Notes: generated by a model not told the origin, from the letters alone. A stretch of 13,074 bases of DNA from VFMC01 sp031404435 (GCA_031404435.1 JANNHO010000065.1:1-13074), one strand, 5' to 3'; positions 1 to 7,199 are shown, counted from the first letter of the stretch. Made by a program: numbers and translations.

Positions 1-1
1 C

Positions 2-1552
2 GACGAGGTGCACATGCTGTCCAAGCTAGCTGAGGCGGCGTTGCTGAAGACCCTCGAGGAACCACCGCCGCATGTGGTGTTCGTGTTGGCAACCACCGAT
101 CCGCAAAAGGTGAGCGACACCATCCGCAGTCGCACCCAGCACCTGCGTTTCCACCTCCTGCCGATGGACGAACTGGAAGCGCACGTTCGCTGGGTCGTCG
201 CCGACGCCGGGTTGATCGTCAGCGAAGCGGCCATCCTGGCGTCGCTCGAGCAGGGCGGCGGTTCGGCCCGCGACACCCTCAGTGCGTTGGAGCTTGCTGC
301 ATCGGTCGGTGGCGACGATCTCGACATCGTCGGCAACGACGAGTTCGTCGAGGCCTTGATCGAACACGATCCGGCGCGGGCGTTGACGGCGGTGGCTTTC
401 GCCGCGCAACAGGGCCGCGACCCTCGCTCGCTGACCGACGACATCGTCCGCCATCTCCGTGACTGCTTCTTGTCGTTGATGGCACCGGAGCTGGTGGCGC
501 TACCCGATGTCAAGGCCCGCGTGGTGGCAGAACAGGCCACCCGGCTTGGCGCAGCCCGGTTGGTGCGGGCGATGGAGACGCTCGGCGAGATCCTCGTCGA
601 GATGCGCCACGCCCCCGATGCCCGGCTGCTGTTGGAGGTGGCGCTCGTGCAGCTCACCCACGAAGCCGCGGCGAGCGATGTGGGCGCGTTGATGGACCGC
701 ATCGAGCGGCTCGAAAAAGCGGTCGCCAACGGCATCGCCGCGGCACCTGCCCCGGCGGCAACGCCGATCGATCCGGCCACCGGACGAGTGCAGCTCGGCG
801 GTGGCGCCCGACGCGAGGCACCCCGCGCTGCCGCATCGCCACCCGCACCCCCGCCCGAATCCAGCCCGCCCGAAGTAAGCCGGCCCGAAGCCAGCCCGCC
901 CGAGGTAGCGACTACCCCGGCCCAGCCGGGCGCGCCCTCGACGTCACCGGTGGAACACGTTCGGCTTGCGCGAACGCCCACGGAAGCAACCGCGGAGCCC
1001 GGCACTGCTGGGGCATCGTCGCTGCTCGATCAGGCGGTGAGCGCGTGGGCGAGCGAGGTGGTGCCGTCACTCAAGCCGCTTGCCCGGGCGATCTTCTCGG
1101 TACCCGCGCTGCTGGGGGAGCGCGATGGTCGGCTCGCTCTCGGGGCACCGAACGATGCGCACCGGGCACGTTGCGAGCAGCATCGTCCTGAGGTCGAGGC
1201 GCGGATCGCCGCGATCGTCGGCGGCAAGGTCGAGTTGTTGATCGTCACCGAAGCTGGCAACGCCGCCGACGACGACGACTCACCGACGTCGACGGCGAGT
1301 CACCCATCGACGTCTTTGCCGGAAGGCAGGTCGGGCAACAGGTCGGGCAACAGGTCGGGCAATGTCGTGTCGCTGCATCCCGGTGGCGCGCCCGCCGTCG
1401 CACCGGCAGGCGCCAACTCCAACGCCCACGCCAACGAGGCCGACATCGATCTCGACGACCTCGTCGACGCCCCACCCGGGTCGGTGGTCACCCCGATCGA
1501 ACGGCTCGCTCAAGCATTTCCGGGCTCGGAACTGATCGACGAGCAACGCTGA
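2..1552 (+). CDS. dnaX: DNA polymerase III subunit gamma/tau (DnaX), 5'-truncated by the window edge
   Basis: Clamp-loader ATPase subunit that helps load the sliding clamp at replication forks. The frame is open from base 2, and the first visible residues are DEVHML, the Walker B/DExH region of DnaX, so roughly the first 120-130 residues (including Walker A) lie outside the window. Next come the conserved LLKTLEEPP stretch, the sensor-1 segment ATTDP (visible residues 30-34) and an SRT triplet at residues 43-45. SRT stands where the family usually has SRC with its arginine finger. Domain III follows to about residue 235, then a long Pro/Ala/Ser-rich linker with tandem repeats, a short folded C-terminal domain (about 340-410) and an acidic tail. 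The stop overlaps the recR start (TGATG), so the two are likely co-translated. The identification is very secure; only the N-terminus is missing. Confidence 0.96.
   Translation, partial: DEVHMLSKLAEAALLKTLEEPPPHVVFVLATTDPQKVSDTIRSRTQHLRFHLLPMDELEAHVRWVVADAGLIVSEAAILASLEQGGGSARDTLSALELAASVGGDDLDIVGNDEFVEALIEHDPARALTAVAFAAQQGRDPRSLTDDIVRHLRDCFLSLMAPELVALPDVKARVVAEQATRLGAARLVRAMETLGEILVEMRHAPDARLLLEVALVQLTHEAAASDVGALMDRIERLEKAVANGIAAAPAPAATPIDPATGRVQLGGGARREAPRAAASPPAPPPESSPPEVSRPEASPPEVATTPAQPGAPSTSPVEHVRLARTPTEATAEPGTAGASSLLDQAVSAWASEVVPSLKPLARAIFSVPALLGERDGRLALGAPNDAHRARCEQHRPEVEARIAAIVGGKVELLIVTEAGNAADDDDSPTSTASHPSTSLPEGRSGNRSGNRSGNVVSLHPGGAPAVAPAGANSNAHANEADIDLDDLVDAPPGSVVTPIERLAQAFPGSELIDEQR
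848..907 (+). repeat. 15-bp imperfect tandem repeat in the DnaX linker
   Basis: Four consecutive 15-base units (848-862, 863-877, 878-892, 893-907) differ at a few positions and keep the dnaX frame. They encode a Pro/Glu/Ser-rich run of PPE-type pentapeptides. It lies in the disordered linker between the ATPase/domain III part and the C-terminal domain, where length variation is tolerated. Probably a slippage-prone coding minisatellite. Confidence 0.7.
1327..1362 (+). repeat. 12-bp perfect tandem repeat, three copies, in dnaX
   Basis: The unit CAGGTCGGGCAA occurs three times in a row without a mismatch and keeps the reading frame, giving three successive RSGN tetrapeptides. It lies near the C-terminal end of DnaX in low-complexity sequence. 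Perfect identity suggests recent expansion, so the copy number may vary among strains. Confidence 0.85.
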
Positions 1553-2160
1553 TGGCGGCCGTGTACACCACACCCGTCCAGGTGCTGATCGACGAACTCG
1601 GTCGGTTGCCAGGCATCGGCCCGAAGTCGGCCCAGCGGATCACGTTCCATCTCCTCAAGGCCCCCGCCGACGAGGTCCACCGATTGGCGGCTGCCCTCAC
1701 CGACGCCAAGGCGAGGGTCCGTTTTTGTGTTCGGTGTTGGAACATCGCCGATGCCGAGTTGTGTCCGATCTGCTCCGACGATCGCCGTGATCCCACTGTG
1801 ATGTGCGTGGTCGAGGAGGCTCGCGACATCGTCGCCATCGAACGCACGGGCGAGTTCCGTGGCCGCTATCACGTCCTGCTGGGTGCGATGAGCCCACTCG
1901 ATGGGATCGGACCCGAGGACCTGAAGGTGAAGGAGTTGTTCGCCCGGATCGAGCCGGAAGCCGTGGAAGAGGTGATCCTGTGTACCAACCCCAACACCGA
2001 GGGCGAGGTCACCGCGATGTACCTGGCCCGAATGTTGAAGCCGTTCGGTGTGCGCGTCACCCGCATTGCCAGTGGCCTCCCGGTAGGTGGCGATCTCGAG
2101 TACGCCGACGAGCTCACCCTCGGCCGGGCCCTCGAAGGCCGCCGCGAGATGTCTGCCTGA
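1552..2160 (+). CDS. recR: Recombination protein RecR
   Basis: RecFOR-pathway protein that helps load RecA on single-stranded gaps; cytoplasmic. The 202-residue length is normal for the family. The N-terminal helix-hairpin-helix region contains LPGIGPKSAQR (residues 19-29). A C4 zinc finger follows with cysteines 59, 62, 71 and 74, then a Toprim domain beginning near residue 82 (MCVVEEARD) with the conserved GAMSPLDGIGP loop and the TNPNTEGE segment. The ATG overlaps the dnaX stop by one base, which fixes the start and implies translational coupling. In many bacteria a small ybaB/ebfC gene lies between dnaX and recR; here there is none. A strong hairpin repeat begins four bases after the stop and may end the operon. 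Confidence 0.97.
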   Translation: MAAVYTTPVQVLIDELGRLPGIGPKSAQRITFHLLKAPADEVHRLAAALTDAKARVRFCVRCWNIADAELCPICSDDRRDPTVMCVVEEARDIVAIERTGEFRGRYHVLLGAMSPLDGIGPEDLKVKELFARIEPEAVEEVILCTNPNTEGEVTAMYLARMLKPFGVRVTRIASGLPVGGDLEYADELTLGRALEGRREMSA

Positions 2161-2163
2161 AAT

Positions 2164-2218
2164 CCCGTTCTGGTCACGCGTTCCCGGCGCTGAGCCCGAT
2201 TCACGTGACCAGAACGAG
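2164..2218. repeat. 55-bp hairpin-forming repeat, copy 1
   Basis: Identical over all 55 bases to the copy at 2881-2935, in the same orientation. It holds a perfect 13-bp inverted repeat (CGTTCTGGTCACG at 2166-2178 and its complement at 2204-2216) around a 25-base loop. It starts just after the recR stop and ends before the antitoxin promoter. It could act as a transcription terminator (no clear U-tract), a REP-like dispersed element, or a cassette boundary. Which of these applies is not decidable from one window. Confidence 0.85.
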
Positions 2219-2226
2219 GTTGCGGG

Positions 2227-2256
2227 CTGACAATCGTACTTTCGGAATGTACGATT
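2227..2256 (+). promoter_or_regulatory. Antitoxin promoter with overlapping inverted-repeat operator
   Basis: A -35-like CTGACA (2227-2232), a 17-base spacer and a -10-like TACGAT (2250-2255) precede the antitoxin ATG at 2262 by six bases, so the transcript is probably leaderless. A perfect inverted repeat AATCGTAC (2232-2239) / GTACGATT (2249-2256), with a 9-base spacer, covers the promoter spacer and the -10 box. That placement is typical of autorepression by an AbrB-type antitoxin or by the toxin-antitoxin complex. The inverted repeat is seen directly; its role is inferred. Confidence 0.65.
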
Positions 2257-2261
2257 CGTGT

Positions 2262-2567
2262 ATGTCACGAACCACGCTTCGAGCAAAGGGGCAGCTGACG
2301 TTGCCAGAAGAGATTCGCAGCGCGGCGCGTCTCGAGGAGGGTGACTTGCTCGATGCCGAGATCACCGACGAGGGGATCCTCCTCCGGCCTCGAAAAGTCA
2401 TTGATGCAACCCAGGCGTGGTTCTGGACACCGACGTGGCAGACCGGCGAGCGTGAGGCGGACGCCGATCTGGCCACTGGTCGTGTGGAGACGTTCGAATC
2501 CGGGCAGGCACTGATCGAGGAGCTGCGAACAATCGCCAAGCCAGTCAAGGCCCGTCGGAGTCGCTGA
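2262..2567 (+). CDS. AbrB/MazE/SpoVT-type antitoxin
   Basis: A 101-residue protein with an N-terminal SpoVT/AbrB swapped-hairpin DNA-binding domain (about residues 1-48). This includes the signature RAKGQLTLPEEIR (residues 7-19), followed by GDLLDAEITDEGILLRPRK. The C-terminal half carries an AWFWTPTWQ segment and an acidic helix that probably wraps the toxin. By family it should neutralise the toxin encoded five bases downstream and repress its own promoter. The ATG at 2262 is preferred because it lies six bases after a -10 box and begins at the domain edge. An in-frame ATG at 2247 would fall inside the operator. The pair sits between two identical 55-bp repeats, which suggests gain as a unit. 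Confidence 0.85.
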   Translation: MSRTTLRAKGQLTLPEEIRSAARLEEGDLLDAEITDEGILLRPRKVIDATQAWFWTPTWQTGEREADADLATGRVETFESGQALIEELRTIAKPVKARRSR

Positions 2568-2572
2568 ACCCT

Positions 2573-2866
2573 GTGCCGACCTACGCGTGGCTCGCACGGT
2601 TCCGAGCTGACTTCGTGCGACTCAGCCCAGCGCAGCAAGTTGCCTTCCTGGTTGCGGTCGGGCAGTTCGTCGAGGACCTGCAGAACGGTGGACTGTTCCG
2701 GAAAGGGCTCCGAGTGAAGGGTGTGCAGGGCGCGAAAGGGATCTTCGAGATGACGTGGGCCGACGATGGAAGGGCGACCTTCGAGTACGGCACCGAGGTA
2801 GCCGACGGTGCGGCCCATGTGGTGTGGCGCCGCATCGGAACGCATGCGATCTTCACGCAGCCGTGA
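2573..2866 (+). CDS. RelE-type toxin (type II toxin-antitoxin)
   Basis: A 97-residue protein with a GTG start. It is a compact, basic, single-domain protein with the layout of RelE-superfamily toxins: an N-terminal helical pair (residues 1-38), then a beta-rich half holding RVKGVQGAKGIFEMTW (about residues 47-62) and a C-terminal VVWRRIGTHAIF stretch with Arg/His residues that may be catalytic. The expected activity is ribosome-associated mRNA cleavage; the activity and exact subfamily are inferred. It follows the antitoxin by five bases. A GGAG at 2557-2560 lies 12 bases before the start, a long spacing, so coupling to antitoxin translation is likely. It converges on the transglutaminase gene, with repeat copy 2 between them. 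Confidence 0.8.
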   Translation: MPTYAWLARFRADFVRLSPAQQVAFLVAVGQFVEDLQNGGLFRKGLRVKGVQGAKGIFEMTWADDGRATFEYGTEVADGAAHVVWRRIGTHAIFTQP

Positions 2867-2880
2867 GCCGTAGGCCGGAC

Positions 2881-2935
2881 CCCGTTCTGGTCACGCGTTC
2901 CCGGCGCTGAGCCCGATTCACGTGACCAGAACGAG
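2881..2935. repeat. 55-bp hairpin-forming repeat, copy 2
   Basis: Exact second copy of the repeat at 2164-2218. The 13-bp arms are at 2883-2895 and 2921-2933. It lies between two convergent genes, 14 bases after the toxin stop and 13 bases from the minus-strand transglutaminase stop. It could therefore serve as a bidirectional terminator for both. Together with copy 1 it brackets the toxin-antitoxin pair with a period of 717 bp. Confidence 0.85.
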
Positions 2936-2948
2936 ATTTGGTGCTGGG

Positions 2949-5900
2949 TTACACGCCGAGGCGTTGACCCAGGCGTTTGGTGCGCCGATAGTGGTCGTCG
3001 TCGTCGATCCAGTCGGGGTCGAAGGCCACACGATCGAGTTCCTCCGCCAGGAGGTGGGCGTCGGCTGCGTGGAGCGGCGCGAGGTCCGCCCAACGCCTGG
3101 CCTGCTCGGGGTTCGAGGACGTCGTGTCGACTCCGTGCCTCGCCCCCGCTCGAACCCAACGATCCTGCAGCAGCCCCCAGCGACCGCGCCGCCGGCGGCG
3201 CAACCAGGCTCGTCCGGCCCGGGTCAGGAGGCCGCCACCCGCCGCAATCGCGACAACGGTCACCACCGCAGTTGCGTGGTCGCGAACACCGGCGAACGTT
3301 GCCTTCATCAGGTCGACCCCGATCGTGTTTGGCCGGGTGTCGCCGGCCAGGGGAACGTTGGACGTGGGGTCGAACGCCTGCCATCCACTCGCCGGGAACC
3401 ACACCTCCACCCAGGCGTGCGCATCGCTGCCGCGCACCTTCCACACGCCCGAGATCAGGTCCCGCTCGCCGGGCACGTAGCCCGTCACCAGCCGGGCCGG
3501 CACGCCCTGGGCGCGCAGCATCACCGCGAGTGCCGTGGCGATCTGTTCGCAGAAACCGCGCTGCGATTCGAACAGGAAATCGTCGACGGCATCGACGCCG
3601 TCACCGGGCACCGGTGCATCGAGGTCGTATTCGACGTTCGCCCCCAGCCAGGCCTCCATCGCCCGCACCGTGTCGTAGGTGGACGCGCCACGCGCGGTCA
3701 GATCATCGGCGAGGGCGATGGTGCGTTGGCTGATCGTCGCCGGCAGCATCAGATAGCGGTCGAGTTGCGGCCTGGGTCCCGCGTCGAGGTAGTCGGCGAC
3801 ATCACCCTGGTCGCGCAACGAGGTCGCGGTGATCTCGGCCCGACTCGACACGACCGTGTAGACCGAGCCTTTGGTCAGCACGATGTCGGAGCGCAGCGCG
3901 CCGTCGGGCCGCAGCCACACCGTGCCGTCGAAGGTCAGTTGCGTCGGCCGGTACGCGGCGAAGACGACGTTGGGCTGGTCGACCTCGACGAAGTACGTCT
4001 GCACGAAGGGGGTGGTGCTGACACCCGACCATGGCTCGTCCAGGTCACCGATCGCAGGTGGCACCTTGATCGTCGGGCCGTTGTGTTGCTCGCCGAGATC
4101 CTGGTCCGCGTACCAGAACCGGCCGTCGAAATCGGCAAAGGTCTGTCCCCGCCAGAAGTCGGGTTCGGGGGCGCGCACACGCATCACCACGTCGTCGCTG
4201 AGCGGCCCGCGGATGGAGGTGTCGAGCGATTCGGCAAAGCCCGGGTACCCGCCGTTGCTGCCGCCGGCGGCGTCGCCGCCTCTTGTTCCGTCACCGGGGT
4301 CGCCGCGTTCGGTGGGGGCGCCATCGGGCCGTGACAGCACGCCTGGCGCGCCCACCGGTCGTTGGTTGTCGAGGAAGGTCGGCAGGGTGAGCGGTGCCGG
4401 ACCCGAGGGCACCGACACCATCGACAGCAGCGTCACAGCGGCAACAAGGCCTGTGCCCACCTCGAGACCTGCCCGTGCAGCGGCGTGGCTCCAACGCCGT
4501 GACGCGACGCCGGATGCGGGGGATGGCGATCCGGGTGCGGCGGTGACCACGAGCGCGGCGAGCAAGCAGATCAGCCACAGCCCGAGCCACGCCGTGAGCC
4601 GGCCGTCGACGCGCAGACCACTCGCGTACGTCGCGACCACAACCGAGATTGCCAGGCTGACCCGGGCCGCGCGCCGATCCGTGCACTCGAACCCGACCAG
4701 CACGACGAGCAGCATCAGTAGTTGCGGGAGCGGCCCGTGCAGCAGTGCCAGCAGGTCGATTCCTCCGCTGTTGGCGAACATGATCACGGCGAGCGTGGCG
4801 ATCGAAGCGGAGGTCACCAGGGCGCGCCACGCAGCGGGGATCGGGCGCCCGGAGCGCAGGAGGTGGGTGGTCAGTGCGGCGGCGGCGATCGTCCCGAGTG
4901 CCACCAGCCCGGTTGCGATCGGGGTGCTCTCGAGCGCGCCGGCCAGCATCAGCGATGCGGTTCCCGTGGCGGCCGCGGTGGTCCAGCGCGCCCGCGGGGT
5001 GAGCGTGGTGACCGGTTCGGCCCTGCCGCCTCGCCCGATCTGCCCCACGATTCGTTGACGGCGTCCGATCTGAACCCGAGGGGCAGGCGGAACGCAGCTC
5101 GCGCTCCACCGGGCTGCAGCGTGGCCGTCGGCGATCGGTACGGCGGGCCCGTCACCGGTGGCCGCCCAGGCATGAGCACCGGAGCGGCGGGCCTCATCGA
5201 GTGACCACCTGCAGCGGCCGGCTTCGTCGTCGAGGTCGGCCGCTGCCGGGTTGGCGCGCACGATCCAGCGCTGTGGCAACGGATCGTGCCGGTCGTGGAC
5301 CACCAGCGTTCCGCTGCGCAGCGACGACGCCCAGTGCACCGACCGCTCACTGTCGCCGTCGTGCCACGGCCGGATCCCGTCGATCTCCTCACCACCGATG
5401 CCGGAGTTCGTGCCCTCGATTTCGGTATCGCTGTGCCCGTCGGCCATTTCCACGCGGGCCCCTGGACCGCTCGGAGGCGGGGCGATGACGAGGCCGCCGA
5501 TGTCGACGCGTTCACGGCGCTCCCACCACACCAGCCCGGCGGCGCCCGCAGTGCGGACGCGGGTCTCGAGGTGATCGATCACCCCGCGCCGGGTGAAGCA
5601 GGCGTCGGCGTCGAGGCGGCCTGCCGTTACCCAGCCGCTCGCCACGTCGTCGCCACGATCAATGATCCGCAGATGCACCGGGTGAGGCGAGTTAGCCAGC
5701 CACACGGCGACGGCGGAGTTGGCGCCTACTTCGGTGTGCGCGGCGACGGCGAGTTGCGTCCTCGCCGCTCGAGTGAGCCGCCACCAGCCGCCTCCGACGG
5801 CGCCGACGGCACCGACTGCCAGGATGGCCAGGACCACCACCACCGACGCAGCCCCGGTGAGCCAGGCAATCGCGTACGCGGCACACCACCCAGCGACCAA

Positions 5901-5987
5901 CGCCACGCCGCCAGGTGCCAGCCCAACCGGGCGGGCCATGCCGCGACCCCGGCTCGGTATGGGCCCGTTTGCCGCGGGCCGGTTCAC
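2949..5987 (-). CDS. DUF58 - TgpA-like membrane transglutaminase fusion protein
   Basis: A 1012-residue protein. Residues 1-330 resemble a DUF58 protein: two membrane segments (about 22-66), then the signature region at 203-231 with RPWHDGDSERSVHWASS. Several hydrophobic segments (about 337-370, 388-485 and 508-528) match the TgpA/DUF3488 membrane part. They are followed by a Gly/Asp-rich linker and an extracytoplasmic transglutaminase-like domain. The triad there is C813 (in RGFCEQIATAL), H857 (in SDAHAWVE) and D873 (in AFDPT). A last membrane helix (about 904-921), a basic run and an acidic cytoplasmic tail end the protein. The GTG at 5987 overlaps the MoxR stop as GTGA; an in-frame ATG at 5939 is the alternative start. 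DUF58 and TgpA are usually separate neighbouring genes. The likely role is envelope peptide or protein modification together with MoxR; the substrate is unknown. Confidence 0.88.
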   Translation of the reverse strand: MNRPAANGPIPSRGRGMARPVGLAPGGVALVAGWCAAYAIAWLTGAASVVVVLAILAVGAVGAVGGGWWRLTRAARTQLAVAAHTEVGANSAVAVWLANSPHPVHLRIIDRGDDVASGWVTAGRLDADACFTRRGVIDHLETRVRTAGAAGLVWWERRERVDIGGLVIAPPPSGPGARVEMADGHSDTEIEGTNSGIGGEEIDGIRPWHDGDSERSVHWASSLRSGTLVVHDRHDPLPQRWIVRANPAAADLDDEAGRCRWSLDEARRSGAHAWAATGDGPAVPIADGHAAARWSASCVPPAPRVQIGRRQRIVGQIGRGGRAEPVTTLTPRARWTTAAATGTASLMLAGALESTPIATGLVALGTIAAAALTTHLLRSGRPIPAAWRALVTSASIATLAVIMFANSGGIDLLALLHGPLPQLLMLLVVLVGFECTDRRAARVSLAISVVVATYASGLRVDGRLTAWLGLWLICLLAALVVTAAPGSPSPASGVASRRWSHAAARAGLEVGTGLVAAVTLLSMVSVPSGPAPLTLPTFLDNQRPVGAPGVLSRPDGAPTERGDPGDGTRGGDAAGGSNGGYPGFAESLDTSIRGPLSDDVVMRVRAPEPDFWRGQTFADFDGRFWYADQDLGEQHNGPTIKVPPAIGDLDEPWSGVSTTPFVQTYFVEVDQPNVVFAAYRPTQLTFDGTVWLRPDGALRSDIVLTKGSVYTVVSSRAEITATSLRDQGDVADYLDAGPRPQLDRYLMLPATISQRTIALADDLTARGASTYDTVRAMEAWLGANVEYDLDAPVPGDGVDAVDDFLFESQRGFCEQIATALAVMLRAQGVPARLVTGYVPGERDLISGVWKVRGSDAHAWVEVWFPASGWQAFDPTSNVPLAGDTRPNTIGVDLMKATFAGVRDHATAVVTVVAIAAGGGLLTRAGRAWLRRRRRGRWGLLQDRWVRAGARHGVDTTSSNPEQARRWADLAPLHAADAHLLAEELDRVAFDPDWIDDDDHYRRTKRLGQRLGV

Positions 5988-7060
5988 GCCGATGGCGGGC
6001 GGACCCGGGCGAGGCACTCGCCCACGACGTCTCGTCCCGCCGCCAACGAACCGTCGATCACCAGCACCCGGTGGGCCAACGCGGGCACCGCGACGGTGGC
6101 GATGTCGTCGGGCACCACATACGCCCTCCCGCGCAGCATCGCTATCGAGCGCGCCAGGCCGATCAGCGCCACACCCGCCCGAGTCGAAGCACCGAGTCGC
6201 ACTCGCGGATGCGTGCGCGTCGCGTCGAGCACTTCCACGACGTACCGGGCGATCGGCTCGGCCATGTGGATCTGGTCCACGATCGTGCGCGCCACGGTGA
6301 TCGCTTGCATCGGGGCGACGGGCACCACGCCGGCCAACAGGGTTCGTCCGCGACGCCCCGCCAGCACCTCCACCTCGTCGTCGAATCCGGGGCGGCCGGG
6401 GGTGACGACCGCGGCGAAACGGTCGAGAGCACCCTCGCCGAGGCGGTGGGTGCCGAGGATCTCGAGCGGATTCTGGGTGGCGACGAGCATGAACGGATCG
6501 GGAAGCCGGTGGGTGACTCCATCGACCGACACGGTGGCTTCCTCTGCCGCCTCCAGCAATGCGGCCTGGGTGCGCGGGCTGGTCCGGTTCAACTCGTCGA
6601 ACACGACGATGTTGGCGAACACCGGCCCGGGGCGGAACCGCAGGGTCATCGACTCCCGGTCGGGGACCATCGAGCCGGTGACGTCACCGGGCAGTAGATC
6701 GGGGGTGCCTTGGATGCGGTGGCAGGTTCCCCCGACGGCCGCGGCGAGCACTTGGGCGAGCAGCGTCTTGCCGACACCGGGGATGTCGTCGATCAGCAGA
6801 TGACCCCGCGACAGCAGGCAGGCAACGGCGACCTCGGCCACACCATGGGTGCCGGCCAGCACCTGATCGAGCGCGCCGATCAGTTCGAGTCCGACTCGGC
6901 GGCCCGCCTCGAGCGTGCTCGGGGTGAGGTTGCCGGGTAGCAGCGATTGGGGCGTCACCGCCCGTTGCGGAGGTGCCCACAGCCGGGCGTCGCTTTCGCC
7001 TGCTGGTTGATCCTGGACGGTTCGATCGTCGACATGTTGCATGACCATTAGAGAGTTCAT
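5984..7060 (-). CDS. MoxR-family AAA+ ATPase
   Basis: A 358-residue cytoplasmic AAA+ chaperone-like ATPase. From the ATG at 7060: a variable leader to about residue 55, Walker A IPGVGKT (93-99), Walker B VVFDELNR (152-159) with D155/E156, sensor 1 in ATQNP (N197) and a C-terminal lid containing GASTRAG. MoxR proteins are commonly paired with DUF58 and transglutaminase or vWA partners and are thought to mature or remodel them. Here the partner is the directly downstream fusion protein, overlapping by four bases. The start is uncertain: in-frame ATGs lie at 7060, 7048 and 7042 and a TTG at 7078, none with a convincing ribosome binding site. Transcription probably begins at the promoter at 7200-7228 and passes through a terminator-like hairpin. 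Confidence 0.92.
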   Translation of the reverse strand: MNSLMVMQHVDDRTVQDQPAGESDARLWAPPQRAVTPQSLLPGNLTPSTLEAGRRVGLELIGALDQVLAGTHGVAEVAVACLLSRGHLLIDDIPGVGKTLLAQVLAAAVGGTCHRIQGTPDLLPGDVTGSMVPDRESMTLRFRPGPVFANIVVFDELNRTSPRTQAALLEAAEEATVSVDGVTHRLPDPFMLVATQNPLEILGTHRLGEGALDRFAAVVTPGRPGFDDEVEVLAGRRGRTLLAGVVPVAPMQAITVARTIVDQIHMAEPIARYVVEVLDATRTHPRVRLGASTRAGVALIGLARSIAMLRGRAYVVPDDIATVAVPALAHRVLVIDGSLAAGRDVVGECLARVRPPSA

Positions 7061-7110
7061 CGGCCAACTGGCGACCAAACTCCAGCACGACTTGCATGGA
7101 CTCGAAAATC

Positions 7111-7188
7111 AAAAAAGCAACCGAGGTGCCGCTCCTGGACCTGGTAGCGGGCGGACGGGCCAACTCCAGAGGCGGTACCTCGGTTGCT
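7111..7188 (-). terminator. Long terminator-like hairpin in the moxR leader (candidate attenuator or small RNA)
   Basis: Arms of 17 bases (7172-7188 and 7116-7132) pair at all but one position, and an inner partial stem (around 7132-7140 with 7163-7171) extends the structure. In the minus direction the stem is followed at once by six U (7116-7111), then GAUUUUC, which is the pattern of a Rho-independent terminator. A good promoter places the transcript start only about five bases upstream of the hairpin. It therefore looks like the 5' leader of moxR or a roughly 80-nt terminated RNA. It could alternatively be only the terminator of the upstream thiolase gene. An alternative small hairpin (GAGG with CCUC near its 5' end) could compete with the terminator. 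Confidence 0.65.
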
Positions 7189-7199
7189 ATATGTCAGTT

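Noticed and set aside
711..720. Programmed frameshift site in dnaX giving a short gamma form
   Set aside because: The A-run at 714-718 is five A followed by G and is not in the X XXY YYZ register needed for slippage. No stimulatory hairpin is evident.
2164..2935. Integron attC sites around a toxin-antitoxin gene cassette
   Set aside because: Size and hairpin form are suggestive, but the arms read GTTCTGG at the 5' side and CCAGAAC at the 3' side. attC needs RYYYAAC first and GTTRRRY last. No integrase is present, and the cassette carries its own promoter.
2922..4334. 470-residue plus-strand open frame opposite the transglutaminase gene
   Set aside because: Antisense frame in GC-rich coding DNA, rich in Arg/His/Gly/Pro with no recognisable motif, while the minus strand carries a clear domain structure.
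5286..6803. 505-residue plus-strand open frame opposite DUF58 and moxR
   Set aside because: Shadow of two well-identified genes; composition is low-complexity Arg/Pro/Ser/Thr and it crosses the moxR stop/start overlap.
7116..7188. tRNA-like fold of about 71 bases
   Set aside because: The 17-bp outer stem is far too long for an acceptor arm, and no T-loop or anticodon-loop consensus is present on either strand.
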